Assembly (NCBI GenBank): GCA_002494135.1
Contig: DLBG01000035.1
Location: 20,975 to 84,974 of the forward strand
Direction: 5' to 3'
Origin: Lachnospiraceae bacterium UBA7027
Lineage (GTDB): Bacteria; Bacillota; Clostridia; Lachnospirales; Lachnospiraceae
Length of the DNA stretch: 64,000 nucleotides
Shown here: piece by piece, positions 50,444 through 60,033 of the stretch
How positions within the stretch are numbered: position 1 is the first letter of the stretch
Layout: the number at the start of each line of letters is the position of its first letter
Made by a program: the position numbers and the translations under genes
Notes under the pieces: generated by a model
The model's database searches: none
What the model saw: only the letters and a program-made list of their open reading frames with translations
What the model was told of the DNA's origin: nothing

Positions 50444-50890
50444 TTAAAATGAATAATAGGTATACGGCGTCGAATGGCCCGGATAACCGTTTGTCGCTCC
50501 GTTAAAAACCGACATGCCGCAGCCTGCCATAAAAATAATGGTAAGAAGCAAAGCCACGCCGCCGACAATCAGTCCGGCAACAGCAAGTTTCTTTCCGATG
50601 TGGACCTTTTTTGTCGTCACTTCCGCCTCAAGCATGACTCTGTTGTGAAGCACAAAAACAACAGCAGCCATAATCACCGCACCGATGACATAGATGAAAC
50701 AGCAAAGCGGAAACCAGCAAAACAGCAGTGCCAGTACAGACCAAAACAGCGTATTAATTCCGAAAATCATAGCCGTAATCTCCTTACCCGGACATTTCGA
50801 CGGCTGCCGTCTCGCTGCCCGAAAACGTTCATAATTGGTTGCATATCCCTGGTCTTCATCAAATCTGTTATATCCGTTAAATCCGTCCAT
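50444..50890 (-). CDS. Small membrane protein, unknown function
   Basis: This 148-residue protein has a charged N-terminus (MDGFNGYNRFDEDQGYATNYERF), two to three hydrophobic helices (FGINTLFWSVLALLFCWFPLCCFIYVIGAVIMAAVVFV and LAVAGLIVGGVALLLTIIFMAGCG) and a Tyr-rich C-terminus. The helix pair followed by a basic loop resembles DUF4190-type proteins, but no clear signature is seen. Its extended -10 promoter is at 50936-50944. Transcribed alone, between the phosphonate operon and comEC. Confidence 0.78.
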   Translation of the reverse strand: MDGFNGYNRFDEDQGYATNYERFRAARRQPSKCPGKEITAMIFGINTLFWSVLALLFCWFPLCCFIYVIGAVIMAAVVFVLHNRVMLEAEVTTKKVHIGKKLAVAGLIVGGVALLLTIIFMAGCGMSVFNGATNGYPGHSTPYTYYSF

Positions 50891-50935
50891 GCCGGTTCCT
50901 CCCTGGTTTATTACAATAAGTCGGCTGCTGCATTC

Positions 50936-50944
50936 ATTATAACA
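50936..50944 (-). promoter_or_regulatory. Extended -10 promoter of the small membrane protein
   Basis: TGTTATAAT reading leftwards; -35 unclear. AGGGAGGAACC precedes the ATG. Confidence 0.5.
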
Positions 50945-50983
50945 GATAACCCGGCAATGTCACCATCCAAAACATCCGCACCG

Positions 50984-53401
50984 CTACCGGATAAATCCCC
51001 GGATTCTGAATTTGCCGAACATATTCTTTTCTAAAAAAATCGCTCCCTGCCCGGAGGTCAGATACATTTCGCTTCCGGCACACCTTAAACGCTCCACCGT
51101 CTCCTTATGCGGATGCCCGTAGACATTGTTTCGCCCGCAGGAAATAACGGCATAGTCCGGTTTCAGCCCCAGTATAAAATCTTCCGAGTTCGAATCATTC
51201 GCCGAACCGTGATGTGCGCATTTTAAAACAGCGACGGTTTCTTTTCCCGCATTTTCGAACGCACCTTTCCCTTCTTTTTTCATAAAATACTCTTTTACGG
51301 CTTCTTCGCCCAGCACCGTTGAATCACCCATCAGAAAGACTTCCTGCGTGTATCGTCTGTTTTGACTTTCATACAGCAATACGAGCGAAGAGTCGTTTCT
51401 GTCTTCATACCGCTTATGCGGGTTTGGTGACATCACCCGGAAGAAGTATTCTGCGCCTTGGGATGCCGGACCAATTATGTCTCCTTCTTTCAGATAAAGA
51501 ACCGGGATGCCTCTTTGTTTTGCAAGATGTTTCACTTTCCAGAAGTCCGTTTCGTCCTCTTTACTGACAACCGGTAACGCTATGGCGCGAACAACAATTT
51601 CTCCGTCAGCAAGTACCTGTTCGAATCCGTTGATATGATCCGCATCTTCGTGTGTCAGAAACCATACATCCACCGCCTTTTCCCCCTCATACCGAAGGTA
51701 CGGCACAATGATTTTCTCCCCGACATTTTTCTTTGATGTGGACCCCCCGTCTACCATGTACACTTTTCCGTCACCGGTTCTGATAAAGATTCCGTCTCCC
51801 TGGCCGACATCGAGAAACGTTACCCCTGCCTTCTTCGGCGTTGTCATCAAAAAAATCATACCCAGACTTACAAGTACAAAGAAAAGGATTCTTCGGACCA
51901 GATCCGCTGCCTTTACAATCCGCAGCTCTTCCGTGATTTTATCCTGCTTTCCCTGTCCGCTGTCCCTCAAACGGACTGCTTCGTTCAGACAGTGATAATA
52001 CTTAAGTTTCATTCTTCGTTTGAGCGAAAGTGTAAACGCGGTAATTAAAACTACAAATGTAGTATATATCAATACTCTCCCGATCTGCGGAGCCTTCACG
52101 TTTAAATGAATGAAAGAGATCCTGTTCATAATCCGCACGGCAGATTCCATTGCAAAAAGAATACTCTTTGTAAGAAGCGCAAACAGCGAAGCACCTCTTG
52201 GGAAAAAAAAGGAAAAGGCAACCAGAATAAAAGCACACGCAAACAATACCGGCATGGCAGGAATCACCAACATGTTCAAAAGAAATCCCCCGAACGATAC
52301 ACTGTTAAAACTGCGAAGGATTACGGGGAGTGTCACGGCGAATACCGAGAAGGAAACAAAGAATCCGTCCGTCCACTTCTTTTTTCCGGGTTTCGCACTT
52401 TCCAGACAGGGATAAAGAAAAACGATGCCTCCAAAGGCAAGGTAGGTAAGTAAAAAAGAGCTGTCCTGCACCATAAAGGGAAATGCAAGGCAGGTCAGAA
52501 ATGCCCCCAGCGCCAAAGCGGTCGGCGGATCGTATGCTTTCTTTAAGTTCCGTGCAAGCAGCCGGTAGGAAAACATAAAAACGGCCCGAAAGACGCTCGG
52601 TGCGAATCCCACCATCAGACCGTATAAAAACAGAATTCCGACCGTCAGCACAAAAGAGGCTTTTTTCGGCAGTGGAAAGAAAGTAAGCAGCGCATAAAGA
52701 AACGCTCCGATTAAGGAGATGTGAAGTCCGCTGATGGCAAGGATGTGCGAGATTCCTCCGTCGCGGTACATTTCCTTCACGTCTTTTGAAAGATTCTCTT
52801 TCTCGCCAAAGAGCATTGCCGAAAGAATGCCTCCGTAATTCCTGCCAAGATAATCGTTATATTTTGCACTGCAGATTCTTCGAAGACGGTACATCATTTC
52901 CGGAATGGTTAACCGACCGGCCTCTGCTTTTCCGCCTGCATCCTTCGCCTGATAAAGTACATACCGGTATCCTCTGGCTCTGTAATATTTCCCGGCATCA
53001 AACTCTCCGGGATTCGTAGCCTTACTTATACAGGATACTTCTCCCCTTAAAACGGTTTTTCTGCCAATCACAAAACCGCTTACATCTTCCGAAGACGGAT
53101 TCTCTTCGCCGGCTAAATCCGCATAGCAAACAAAGCCCCGGAATGCGAGACGTTTCCATTTGGCGTTTTCGGTTTTCATTGCTGCTTCGTTTTGGGAATA
53201 ATGATTGAGATCGGAACAGATACTGACTTCTTTCAGATAAAGAACCAGATTATCGTTTTTTACTTCTTTCTTTACAAGCCGGCCGCAGATGACCGCCTCG
53301 CCGGAATAATCCGGCAGCGGGTGGATTCTTTCATACACACCCGCCAAAAGAAACAGCACCGCAATTCCCAAAAGAGCGGCCCACATAAGCGGTCTTCTCA
53401 T
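50984..53401 (-). CDS. comEC: DNA internalization competence protein ComEC/Rec2
   Basis: This 805-residue protein has an N-terminal OB-like segment, the competence domain with SAMLFGEKENLSKDVKEMYRDGGISHILAISGLHISLIG (about 195-235), many helices, and a C-terminal metallo-beta-lactamase-like domain with FLDVGQGDGIFIRTGDG and the HEDADH motif. It forms the channel for transforming DNA. Length is typical. It is the last gene after the GerMN lipoprotein and in line with comEA. A pilus or comG-like system is not seen here. Confidence 0.96.
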   Translation of the reverse strand: MRRPLMWAALLGIAVLFLLAGVYERIHPLPDYSGEAVICGRLVKKEVKNDNLVLYLKEVSICSDLNHYSQNEAAMKTENAKWKRLAFRGFVCYADLAGEENPSSEDVSGFVIGRKTVLRGEVSCISKATNPGEFDAGKYYRARGYRYVLYQAKDAGGKAEAGRLTIPEMMYRLRRICSAKYNDYLGRNYGGILSAMLFGEKENLSKDVKEMYRDGGISHILAISGLHISLIGAFLYALLTFFPLPKKASFVLTVGILFLYGLMVGFAPSVFRAVFMFSYRLLARNLKKAYDPPTALALGAFLTCLAFPFMVQDSSFLLTYLAFGGIVFLYPCLESAKPGKKKWTDGFFVSFSVFAVTLPVILRSFNSVSFGGFLLNMLVIPAMPVLFACAFILVAFSFFFPRGASLFALLTKSILFAMESAVRIMNRISFIHLNVKAPQIGRVLIYTTFVVLITAFTLSLKRRMKLKYYHCLNEAVRLRDSGQGKQDKITEELRIVKAADLVRRILFFVLVSLGMIFLMTTPKKAGVTFLDVGQGDGIFIRTGDGKVYMVDGGSTSKKNVGEKIIVPYLRYEGEKAVDVWFLTHEDADHINGFEQVLADGEIVVRAIALPVVSKEDETDFWKVKHLAKQRGIPVLYLKEGDIIGPASQGAEYFFRVMSPNPHKRYEDRNDSSLVLLYESQNRRYTQEVFLMGDSTVLGEEAVKEYFMKKEGKGAFENAGKETVAVLKCAHHGSANDSNSEDFILGLKPDYAVISCGRNNVYGHPHKETVERLRCAGSEMYLTSGQGAIFLEKNMFGKFRIRGFIR

Positions 53402-53456
53402 GGTTTGCTGCTTTCTTTGATATTCCTGTCTTTGCTGTTTTTATGTTATTTCGGTT

Positions 53457-54437
53457 TTATTGCTCTTCCTGCAGTACAATATCGAGATTTCGTTCAAAGG
53501 ATTCTTCCAGACTGATACTTTCGCGGAACAGAATCTTGGAATTGCCGTTCACCTGAATCTGCACACGATTCACATTATGAAGGTCAATCAAAGAATTGGC
53601 GATGGAATAGATTACCACCTCCGAAGAAATATCATTGGGCTGCTTTAAGAAATCCTCGCTGAGATTTACATAGCAGATCCCGTCTTTATTCGTAACACTT
53701 AAAATCTTTGTATCAGGATTAATCGTCGCATAATATCCGTTCAGAACCGGTCCCTTGATTAACTGCTCCATAACCATCTTTTCCATGGAGATGTTGGTAT
53801 TGTATACCACCTGACGCTGCCCGGTAATCAGGTTCTTTCCGTCCTCGGTCGCAAAATATAACGTCACGGTAGCTTTCTCGTACGCATTGATTTCCTTCCC
53901 GTCATTCTCAACAAACGATTCTTCATTTAAAAATCCCACGGGATTGCCGTTAACGTCCGTCAGCCCTTCCCCGTTTATCAGAATCTGCACATAGGATACT
54001 TCCGGAATCTGCGCAAAGGAACGCACGAAGGCCGCACGGACCAGAATTTCTTCCGAAGGCTTTAAATCCCTGTATTTTTTATCCATATCCAGAGTCAGGT
54101 TTCCTTCTTTGAACGTATACCCCAGAATAGAGAAGTCCTCTCCGAGAGATGCCTTTAATTCTTTATGCTTCGGTTCTTCGGAAAGAGCCGCAATCATCTC
54201 TTCAATCCGGTCATGCGGATCGTCTGAAGTAAAGACATATTTCTCGCCCTGAATACGGGTTTTGTCACGATTGATATAATAAACCGCCGTATCCTTCTTA
54301 ATCGCCGGTTCGCTCGAATTTTCCGTTTCTTTCGGCTTACATCCGTAGGATAAAATCGATACTGCCGCAAGAAGTACCGCAAGAAGAATTGCGATATTCA
54401 TTTTTTTCCACTTAAAACGTTTCATGTTTTTCCTCAA
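53457..54437 (-). CDS. GerMN-domain lipoprotein
   Basis: This 326-residue protein has a basic start, a hydrophobic segment ending LSYGC (a lipobox candidate) and two GerMN domains (about 55-170 and 185-315), with VYYINRDKTRIQGEKY..., VRAAFVRSFAQIPEVSYVQILINGEGLTDVNG and IYSIANSLIDLHNVNRVQIQVNG. GerMN modules occur in GerM and in LpqB. Located after the WalK-like kinase, where LpqB-like proteins often act on histidine kinases, so it may modulate it. Cotranscribed (8-base gap). Confidence 0.9.
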   Translation of the reverse strand: MRKNMKRFKWKKMNIAILLAVLLAAVSILSYGCKPKETENSSEPAIKKDTAVYYINRDKTRIQGEKYVFTSDDPHDRIEEMIAALSEEPKHKELKASLGEDFSILGYTFKEGNLTLDMDKKYRDLKPSEEILVRAAFVRSFAQIPEVSYVQILINGEGLTDVNGNPVGFLNEESFVENDGKEINAYEKATVTLYFATEDGKNLITGQRQVVYNTNISMEKMVMEQLIKGPVLNGYYATINPDTKILSVTNKDGICYVNLSEDFLKQPNDISSEVVIYSIANSLIDLHNVNRVQIQVNGNSKILFRESISLEESFERNLDIVLQEEQ

Positions 54438-54445
54438 AAAGCAGC

Positions 54446-55933
54446 CTAAGTATTCTGTGTTTCCGCTGCATTCTTGTTCTGTGCATAGTTAATCGGAACC
54501 TTAACCGTAAACGTGGTTCCTTTTCCGATTTCGGAATTCACCACAATGGAACCTCTGTGAAGCAGTATTGCACTTCTTGTAATGGCAAGACCGAGTCCCG
54601 TTCCGCCGATTTCCCTCGAGTGTGACTTGTCCACGCGGTAAAATCTTTCAAAAATGGATTTCTGATCTTCCTGCGCGATGCCGATACCCGTATCCGTAAC
54701 CGTAACGGTGAAAAACTGATAATCCGCATCCAGCGTGACCTTCACGACACCGTCTCTTTGATTGTACTTGATTCCGTTTTCGATTAAATTCGTCAAAGCC
54801 AGGGTGAATTTTACCTCGTCGAGTTCCGCGCTGACCTGACGGATGCTTTCGAATACCATCTCCACCTGATTGCGCTGTGCAAGCGGCGAGAGACGTTTAA
54901 ACACCGACTCGATCAATGCATTGACATCCACGGAAGTGATATTTAAATTTGTGGACTTCTTGTCCATTTTCACAAGCGAAAGAAGATCGTTGATGATACT
55001 GTTCTCGCGATCGATTTCCTCACAGATATCGGACATGAAATCCCTGTAAACCTCTACCGGAACATCTTCCTGATTGTTCAGGGAATCAGCCAGAACCTTT
55101 ACGGAAGTAAGCGGAGTTTTCAGTTCGTGCGAGACGTTTGAAACAAACTCCTGGCGGGACTCCTCCATGATTTTGATTCGTTCCATTACCTGATTAAAGG
55201 AATCCGCGATATGCTCGGTTTCCACGTAATCGTTCACCGCAATGGTTTCATCCGTGAATCCGCTCTTTACCTCACTGATGGCATCACTTAACCGATTGAA
55301 CGGTCTTAACATAATCCTCGGGATAAAGAATGCCACAGCGACAACAAGCAGAATAAGGATGAACATAAAGATAAAGGAATTTCTGGAAAGTATTTCCTCG
55401 TTTTGTACTATCGGTGTAGTTGAAACAGAAGCTAAAATCACACCGACGGTACTGTTCTTTTCCCCTGTCGTTGCGGTAATCGGAACAACAATCTCTATAT
55501 AATTGTTTTCCGCATCGTAATGAGAAAGCGTTGCGCCCCGAAAGGCCAGCATCACCTCTTCTGAGATCATGTACTTGCCCGTCGCGATATTATAGGTATC
55601 CTTCAGAATGGAGTAATTTGTGTTTACAACCATAATGCGGCCGTTATATAAATTGGCGACCTGCTCAATCTCCGCATTGACAACATCGGAGGAAGAATCC
55701 ATCAGATAATCGTAGGAAATCAAATGATTTGCAAGAATCTGCATCTGACTCTGAACGTCAGACGTACGAACCTCTACGGCTCTTGAAAAATAGTTTCGCA
55801 GGATGCCGACGCGCATACCGATGCAGCAGAGGGCACCCACAATCAGAATGAGAATGGATATACGGAATCTGAGACTTCTGAATACGGCAATCTTATTCAG
55901 TTCCTCCCAAAGCTTCTCAAACCACTTTCTCAT
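54446..55933 (-). CDS. Sensor histidine kinase, WalK/PhoR-like
   Basis: This 495-residue protein has TM helices at about 22-45 and 184-207, a sensory loop between them (TSDVQSQMQILANHLISYDYLMDSSSD...), HAMP, and the H-box FVSNVSHELKTPLTS (His near 278). The N-box NLIENGIKYNQ and G-boxes DTGIGIAQEDQ and GGTGLGLAI follow. No PAS domain is evident between HAMP and H-box, unlike Bacillus WalK. It pairs with the response regulator 17 bases upstream; cell-wall or phosphate control is plausible. Confidence 0.95.
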   Translation of the reverse strand: MRKWFEKLWEELNKIAVFRSLRFRISILILIVGALCCIGMRVGILRNYFSRAVEVRTSDVQSQMQILANHLISYDYLMDSSSDVVNAEIEQVANLYNGRIMVVNTNYSILKDTYNIATGKYMISEEVMLAFRGATLSHYDAENNYIEIVVPITATTGEKNSTVGVILASVSTTPIVQNEEILSRNSFIFMFILILLVVAVAFFIPRIMLRPFNRLSDAISEVKSGFTDETIAVNDYVETEHIADSFNQVMERIKIMEESRQEFVSNVSHELKTPLTSVKVLADSLNNQEDVPVEVYRDFMSDICEEIDRENSIINDLLSLVKMDKKSTNLNITSVDVNALIESVFKRLSPLAQRNQVEMVFESIRQVSAELDEVKFTLALTNLIENGIKYNQRDGVVKVTLDADYQFFTVTVTDTGIGIAQEDQKSIFERFYRVDKSHSREIGGTGLGLAITRSAILLHRGSIVVNSEIGKGTTFTVKVPINYAQNKNAAETQNT

Positions 55934-55950
55934 AAGAATATATTATGTCC

Positions 55951-56640
55951 TTAATTTCGTTCTTTGTAATAGTATCCCGAACCCCATTTGGTCTGTACAT
56001 AAAGAGGCTCACCGGGATTTTGCTCGATTTTCTCACGAAGACGTCTTACATGAACATCCACGGTTCTGACATCACCCGGATAATCCGCACCCCATACGGT
56101 ATTTAAAAGTTCCTCTCTGGAGTATACGCGGTTTACGTTCTCGACCAAAAGTTTCAAAAGATCGTATTCCTTGCCGGTTACTTTGATTTCGTTACCCTGT
56201 ACAAAAACTCTCTTGCCGTCCTGTACCAGTCTTAAATCACCGGAGATAATCTCTCTGCCTTCCTTCTTCGAACTTCCCGAAGTACGACGCATGATTGCTT
56301 TCATTCTGGCCTTGACTTCAAGAATGTTGAACGGCTTTGTGATGTAATCGTCCGCGCCGTACTCAAGACCCATGATTTTATCCATATCGTCGCCCTTGGC
56401 CGTCAGCATGATAATCGGTACATTGGATGTCTCACGAATCTGCTGGCAGACTTCAAGACCGGAAAGCTTCGGAAGCATGATATCAAGCAGAATAATGTTA
56501 TAACGGTTCTTTCCCGCGAGTTCCAGGGCATCCTCCCCGTCATATGCGGCATCCACCGACCAGCCTTCCTGCTCGAGACTGAATTTCAAACCTTTTACGA
56601 TAGTTTTCTCATCATCTACAACCAAAACGCGATTCGCCAT
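55951..56640 (-). CDS. OmpR-family response regulator, WalR/PhoP-like
   Basis: This 229-residue protein has a receiver domain with VVDDE (7-11), phosphoacceptor Asp in ILLDIMLP (near 53) and Lys in YITKPFN (near 102), plus a C-terminal winged helix (LLKLLVENVNRVYSREELLNTVWGADYPGDVRTVDVHVRRLREKIE...). The C-terminal motif is close to WalR/YycF. Followed by the kinase gene and preceded by comEA with an 8-base gap. Confidence 0.97.
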   Translation of the reverse strand: MANRVLVVDDEKTIVKGLKFSLEQEGWSVDAAYDGEDALELAGKNRYNIILLDIMLPKLSGLEVCQQIRETSNVPIIMLTAKGDDMDKIMGLEYGADDYITKPFNILEVKARMKAIMRRTSGSSKKEGREIISGDLRLVQDGKRVFVQGNEIKVTGKEYDLLKLLVENVNRVYSREELLNTVWGADYPGDVRTVDVHVRRLREKIEQNPGEPLYVQTKWGSGYYYKERN

Positions 56641-56648
56641 ATCTTCAC

Positions 56649-57257
56649 CTACTTCACTTTCACATAATCCTTCATTCGCTCATAGAGCCCGGCTTTGATG
56701 CCGGAAACCTTCATTAAATCCTCGCATGCCTCGAACGGTCCGTTTTTCTCTCGGTAAGCAAGAATTGCCTTCGCCCTGCTTTCCCCGACACCCGGAATGT
56801 TACAAAGTTCCGAAACTTCCGCAGTATTGATGTTGATGCGTCCGTCGGAAAAACTCTGTGTAAAAGAGGATAAATCCTCACCCTCTGCCGGTATCCGGAT
56901 CATTTCACCGTCTTTTACAAAATCCGCCAGATTTACGTAATCCTTAACGGCTTCTTCGGTAAAACCTCCCGCCGTTTCGACGGCATCCGCTTTTCTGCTT
57001 CCCAGGGCCAGTTCATATACCCCGGGACTTACCACGGCGCCGCAAACATAAACAACGCACATCTCCTGCTTTTGCGATTCCTCATAAGAAGAAAACTCCG
57101 TAGTAATTTCTTCGCTTTCTTCTTCTACGAAATCTTCGGAAAGAACGATGTCATTGTTGGTGGGACCAATGTTGCACGCAAGAAAAACAATACAAGACAA
57201 AGCAACGATCACCGCAATTTCGATGATTCGTCTTTTCAGATTACGATTTAATTCCAT
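56649..57257 (-). CDS. comEA: ComEA-like helix-hairpin-helix DNA-binding protein
   Basis: This 202-residue protein has an N-terminal TM helix (about 11-30), a SLBB-like domain (VVYVCGAVVSPGVYELALGSRKADAVETAGGF, about 66-100) and a C-terminal helix-hairpin-helix pair (ININTAEVSELCNIPGVGESRAKAILAYR). It binds DNA outside the membrane for uptake by ComEC. First gene of the comEA-WalRK-GerMN-comEC unit; the unusual insertion of the two-component pair separates the competence genes. Confidence 0.95.
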   Translation of the reverse strand: MELNRNLKRRIIEIAVIVALSCIVFLACNIGPTNNDIVLSEDFVEEESEEITTEFSSYEESQKQEMCVVYVCGAVVSPGVYELALGSRKADAVETAGGFTEEAVKDYVNLADFVKDGEMIRIPAEGEDLSSFTQSFSDGRININTAEVSELCNIPGVGESRAKAILAYREKNGPFEACEDLMKVSGIKAGLYERMKDYVKVK

Positions 57258-57324
57258 AGTCAGCTCCTTTTATTCCGGTTTGCAGAATAAAAGTCCCTTG
57301 AACCAACTGCACCTTAAGTGTAAT

Positions 57325-57377
57325 CAAAAAATAAAACATGCGCAAGGGGAAAATCGTTTAATTTTCCCCTTCCGCAT
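57325..57377 (-). terminator. Terminator of the argJBD-SBP operon
   Basis: AAGGGGAAAAT-taaacg-ATTTTCCCCTT (11 perfect pairs, extended by GCG/CGC and ATG/CAT) followed by TTTTATTTTTT on the minus strand. The stop codon of the solute-binding protein gene is in the loop. Confidence 0.92.
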
Positions 57378-58827
57378 TGTACTGCTCCATAACAACGGGA
57401 GTTTCAATATAATCGTCTTCGTAATCCTTGCCGTAGTAGTTTGAAAGAACCGACTGCGAAAGAGCCTTCAGTTCGTTGTTCACGTCCCTGCCGTCCCAGA
57501 TATTCGAAAAGCACATTTCCGCAAGAATATAATAATTCGTGGTTTCAATCATCTTCGGGAGGCATACACTTTGCTCATACCATTCCCGAATGGCTTCCAT
57601 CTGAGGATGTTCGTAATCCGGCAAAAGGGATGTGGCCATTTTACCCGTACGCGCATATAAATTCTTCGAATACTCCTTCGTTGCGTAACCTGCGAACCTC
57701 TCCGCATCCGAATTGTTCTCGTTCAGTCCGTTAACGCAGATCATTGTGGTAACGCTTAATCCTCTGCACTCTAAAGAACTGTTCAGCATCCGCATCGGAA
57801 GAATATTGTAATCATCCTTAAATGTTCCGTCCTGCGCAGCCTGTTCCATTTTCGATACGATGTCCGTACCGGCTACGGTAAAGACACACTTGCGGTTCAT
57901 AAAATCATCGATGGTATCGGGATAGGTCCTGTCATCGTCTTCCACGAAGAAGAAATCCCGAAAATCCTGGTAAACGCTTAAGGAATACAGTGCTTCCTCG
58001 TTGTAAAGCGAGATTTCCTCGGAACGGTCCGCATTCTGCCCGCCAGCATTCAGATATGCTCCGGCGAACCAGTAATTGTAAAGCACATCGTCCGTATCCC
58101 AGGAAAAATACGATTCGATTCCGCCAGGAAGGGCATACTGATTTGCGAAATCCAGAATTCCGACTACAGTTGTAGGAAGAATTTCCGAAGCGGCCTTCTT
58201 CCGCTCTGCCTTTTCCTCTTCGCTTAATTCCGGTGCCGGTTCTTCCGAAGCATCCTCCGGATTCTCCTCCACAACGGTAATTCCCTCATCGCCCGATTCT
58301 CCGGCTTCAGCTGCAGCTTTGGCTGCCATGGCGATTTCTTCCATAACCGTCTCGTTATAAACCAGACATGCCGTCTCATAACTAAGCGGATAGCCGTACA
58401 TCCGGTCCCGGTAGGTTACTGCACGGATGGATGCATCGGTATAACAGGTATCGTTCAGTATTCCGTCCGGATCCTTCACTCCGGCTGCAAGACCGGACAA
58501 AACCGCCTTTTCCAGCAAATCGTTTGAAAGAACAAACAAATCCGGAGCCTTGTTTCCTTCCGTGGAGGCTTTCTGAATCTGCTCTAAGAATTCCACATCG
58601 GAAACCTCGGTCGGAATTACCTTGATGCCGGTTTGTTTCTCGTAGGAAACGGCGGCATCTCTTAAGTACTCCGCATAATCACTGTCCGTATACCACAGAA
58701 TCAGTGCATCTTCAAATATATCCTCTTCCGCATTCTGTCCGAACAGGGCCGTACTGTAATAATCTCCGAACAGCAGCCCCGTTGCAAGAATCAGCAGAAG
58801 AGCCATGGATATCAGTTTTTTTCCCAT
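57358..58827 (-). CDS. Extracellular solute-binding protein (family 1-like)
   Basis: This 489-residue protein has an N-terminal signal anchor (KKLISMALLLILATGLLFGDYY, about 3-24) without a Cys lipobox, and a SBP fold: LILWYTDSDYAEYLRDAAVSYEKQTGIKVIPTEVSD, QIQKASTEGNKAPDLFVLSNDLL and DGRDVNNELKALSQSVLSNYYG. An acidic insertion (VEENPEDASEEPAPELSEEEKAERKKA) lies near 190. No ABC permease or ATPase gene is adjacent. Its ATG follows the argD stop as TAAATG, so translation is coupled to argD. The ligand is unknown; a link to arginine is inferred from context only. Confidence 0.88.
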   Translation of the reverse strand: MGKKLISMALLLILATGLLFGDYYSTALFGQNAEEDIFEDALILWYTDSDYAEYLRDAAVSYEKQTGIKVIPTEVSDVEFLEQIQKASTEGNKAPDLFVLSNDLLEKAVLSGLAAGVKDPDGILNDTCYTDASIRAVTYRDRMYGYPLSYETACLVYNETVMEEIAMAAKAAAEAGESGDEGITVVEENPEDASEEPAPELSEEEKAERKKAASEILPTTVVGILDFANQYALPGGIESYFSWDTDDVLYNYWFAGAYLNAGGQNADRSEEISLYNEEALYSLSVYQDFRDFFFVEDDDRTYPDTIDDFMNRKCVFTVAGTDIVSKMEQAAQDGTFKDDYNILPMRMLNSSLECRGLSVTTMICVNGLNENNSDAERFAGYATKEYSKNLYARTGKMATSLLPDYEHPQMEAIREWYEQSVCLPKMIETTNYYILAEMCFSNIWDGRDVNNELKALSQSVLSNYYGKDYEDDYIETPVVMEQYNAEGEN

Positions 58828-60021
58828 TTAAATCTCCGCTTTTAAAGCTTCTTTCAGGATGACAAGCATTTCGTCCACATCCTCTTTCGTAATCACTAAA
58901 GGAGGAAGGAAACGGATGATGTTGCTTCCCGCATTGATGAGTACCAGTCCGTTATCTAACGACTTTTGAATAACGGGCGCCACGGGAGCGTTAAATTCCA
59001 GGCCCTGAATCAGTCCTTTTCCTCTGTGTGCCGTAATGCGGTTATCTGCTGCCTTGATTTCTTCGAGTTTTTCAAACAGATATTCTCCGACTTCCTTTAC
59101 GTGATCCGGAATATTCCGTTCTTCGAACTGCCGAAGCACTTCACAGACGGCTGCGGTTGCAAACGGATTGCCACCGTAAGTGGTTCCGTGATCTCCTGCG
59201 ACCAAAGAAGACTGTCCCACTTCTTCCGTCATCAGAAAAGCTCCGACGGGCACGCCGCATCCCACGGCCTTTGCAACGGTCATAATGTCCGGTTTGACAC
59301 CGTATTCCTGCCATGCAAACATATAGCCGCTTCTTCCCATACCGCACTGGATTTCATCGAGAATAAGCAGTAAGCCGTTTTCATCACACAGGGCGCGAAC
59401 ACCTTTTAAGAACTCTTCCGTAGCGGGGTGGATTCCTCCTTCGCCCTGAATGGTCTCCATGATAATTGCACAGGTTTTCTCCGTAATCTGCGATTTTACG
59501 GATTGTAAATCATTCATGTCCGCAAACTTTATGTTTCCGATCATCGGTCCGAATGCTTCCCTGTACTTCGGTGTCCCGGTAACGGACAAAGCCCCGAAGG
59601 TTCTTCCGTGGAAGGAATGATTCAGTGCAATGATTTCATGGTCCGCTTTGCCGTCCTTTAAGTAAGCATGTTTTCTTGCCGCTTTCAGGGCTCCTTCCAC
59701 CGCCTCAGCACCGGAGTTGGTAAAGAACACCCTGTCCATGCCGCTGACCCTGCAAAGTTCCCGGGCCGCCTGAATGGCCGGCATGTTGTAATAATAATTC
59801 GATGTGTGAAGAATTTTATCAATCTGTGCCTTCAGCGCATCATTGTATGCTTCGTTTTTGTATCCCAGGGCAAATACACCGATGCCGGAAACAAAGTCCA
59901 GATACTTTTTCCCCTCGATGTCATAAAGATGTACGCCCTCTCCGTGATCGAAGACCACGGGATACCGGTTATAGGTATGAAGCAGAACGCTTTCCGCTTC
60001 CCTGATATATTGTTCCATCAT
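58828..60021 (-). CDS. argD: Acetylornithine aminotransferase
   Basis: This 397-residue protein is a class III PLP aminotransferase: FTNSGAEAVEGALKAARKHA (near 103-122), LLILDEIQCGMGRSGYMFAWQEYGVKPDIMTVAKAVGCGVPVGA with the catalytic Lys in VAKAV (near 251). It makes N-acetylornithine from N-acetylglutamate semialdehyde. AAGGAG precedes the ATG by 8. It is between argB and the solute-binding protein in one operon. Confidence 0.97.
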   Translation of the reverse strand: MMEQYIREAESVLLHTYNRYPVVFDHGEGVHLYDIEGKKYLDFVSGIGVFALGYKNEAYNDALKAQIDKILHTSNYYYNMPAIQAARELCRVSGMDRVFFTNSGAEAVEGALKAARKHAYLKDGKADHEIIALNHSFHGRTFGALSVTGTPKYREAFGPMIGNIKFADMNDLQSVKSQITEKTCAIIMETIQGEGGIHPATEEFLKGVRALCDENGLLLILDEIQCGMGRSGYMFAWQEYGVKPDIMTVAKAVGCGVPVGAFLMTEEVGQSSLVAGDHGTTYGGNPFATAAVCEVLRQFEERNIPDHVKEVGEYLFEKLEEIKAADNRITAHRGKGLIQGLEFNAPVAPVIQKSLDNGLVLINAGSNIIRFLPPLVITKEDVDEMLVILKEALKAEI

Positions 60022-60033
60022 AACAGTTTCTCC

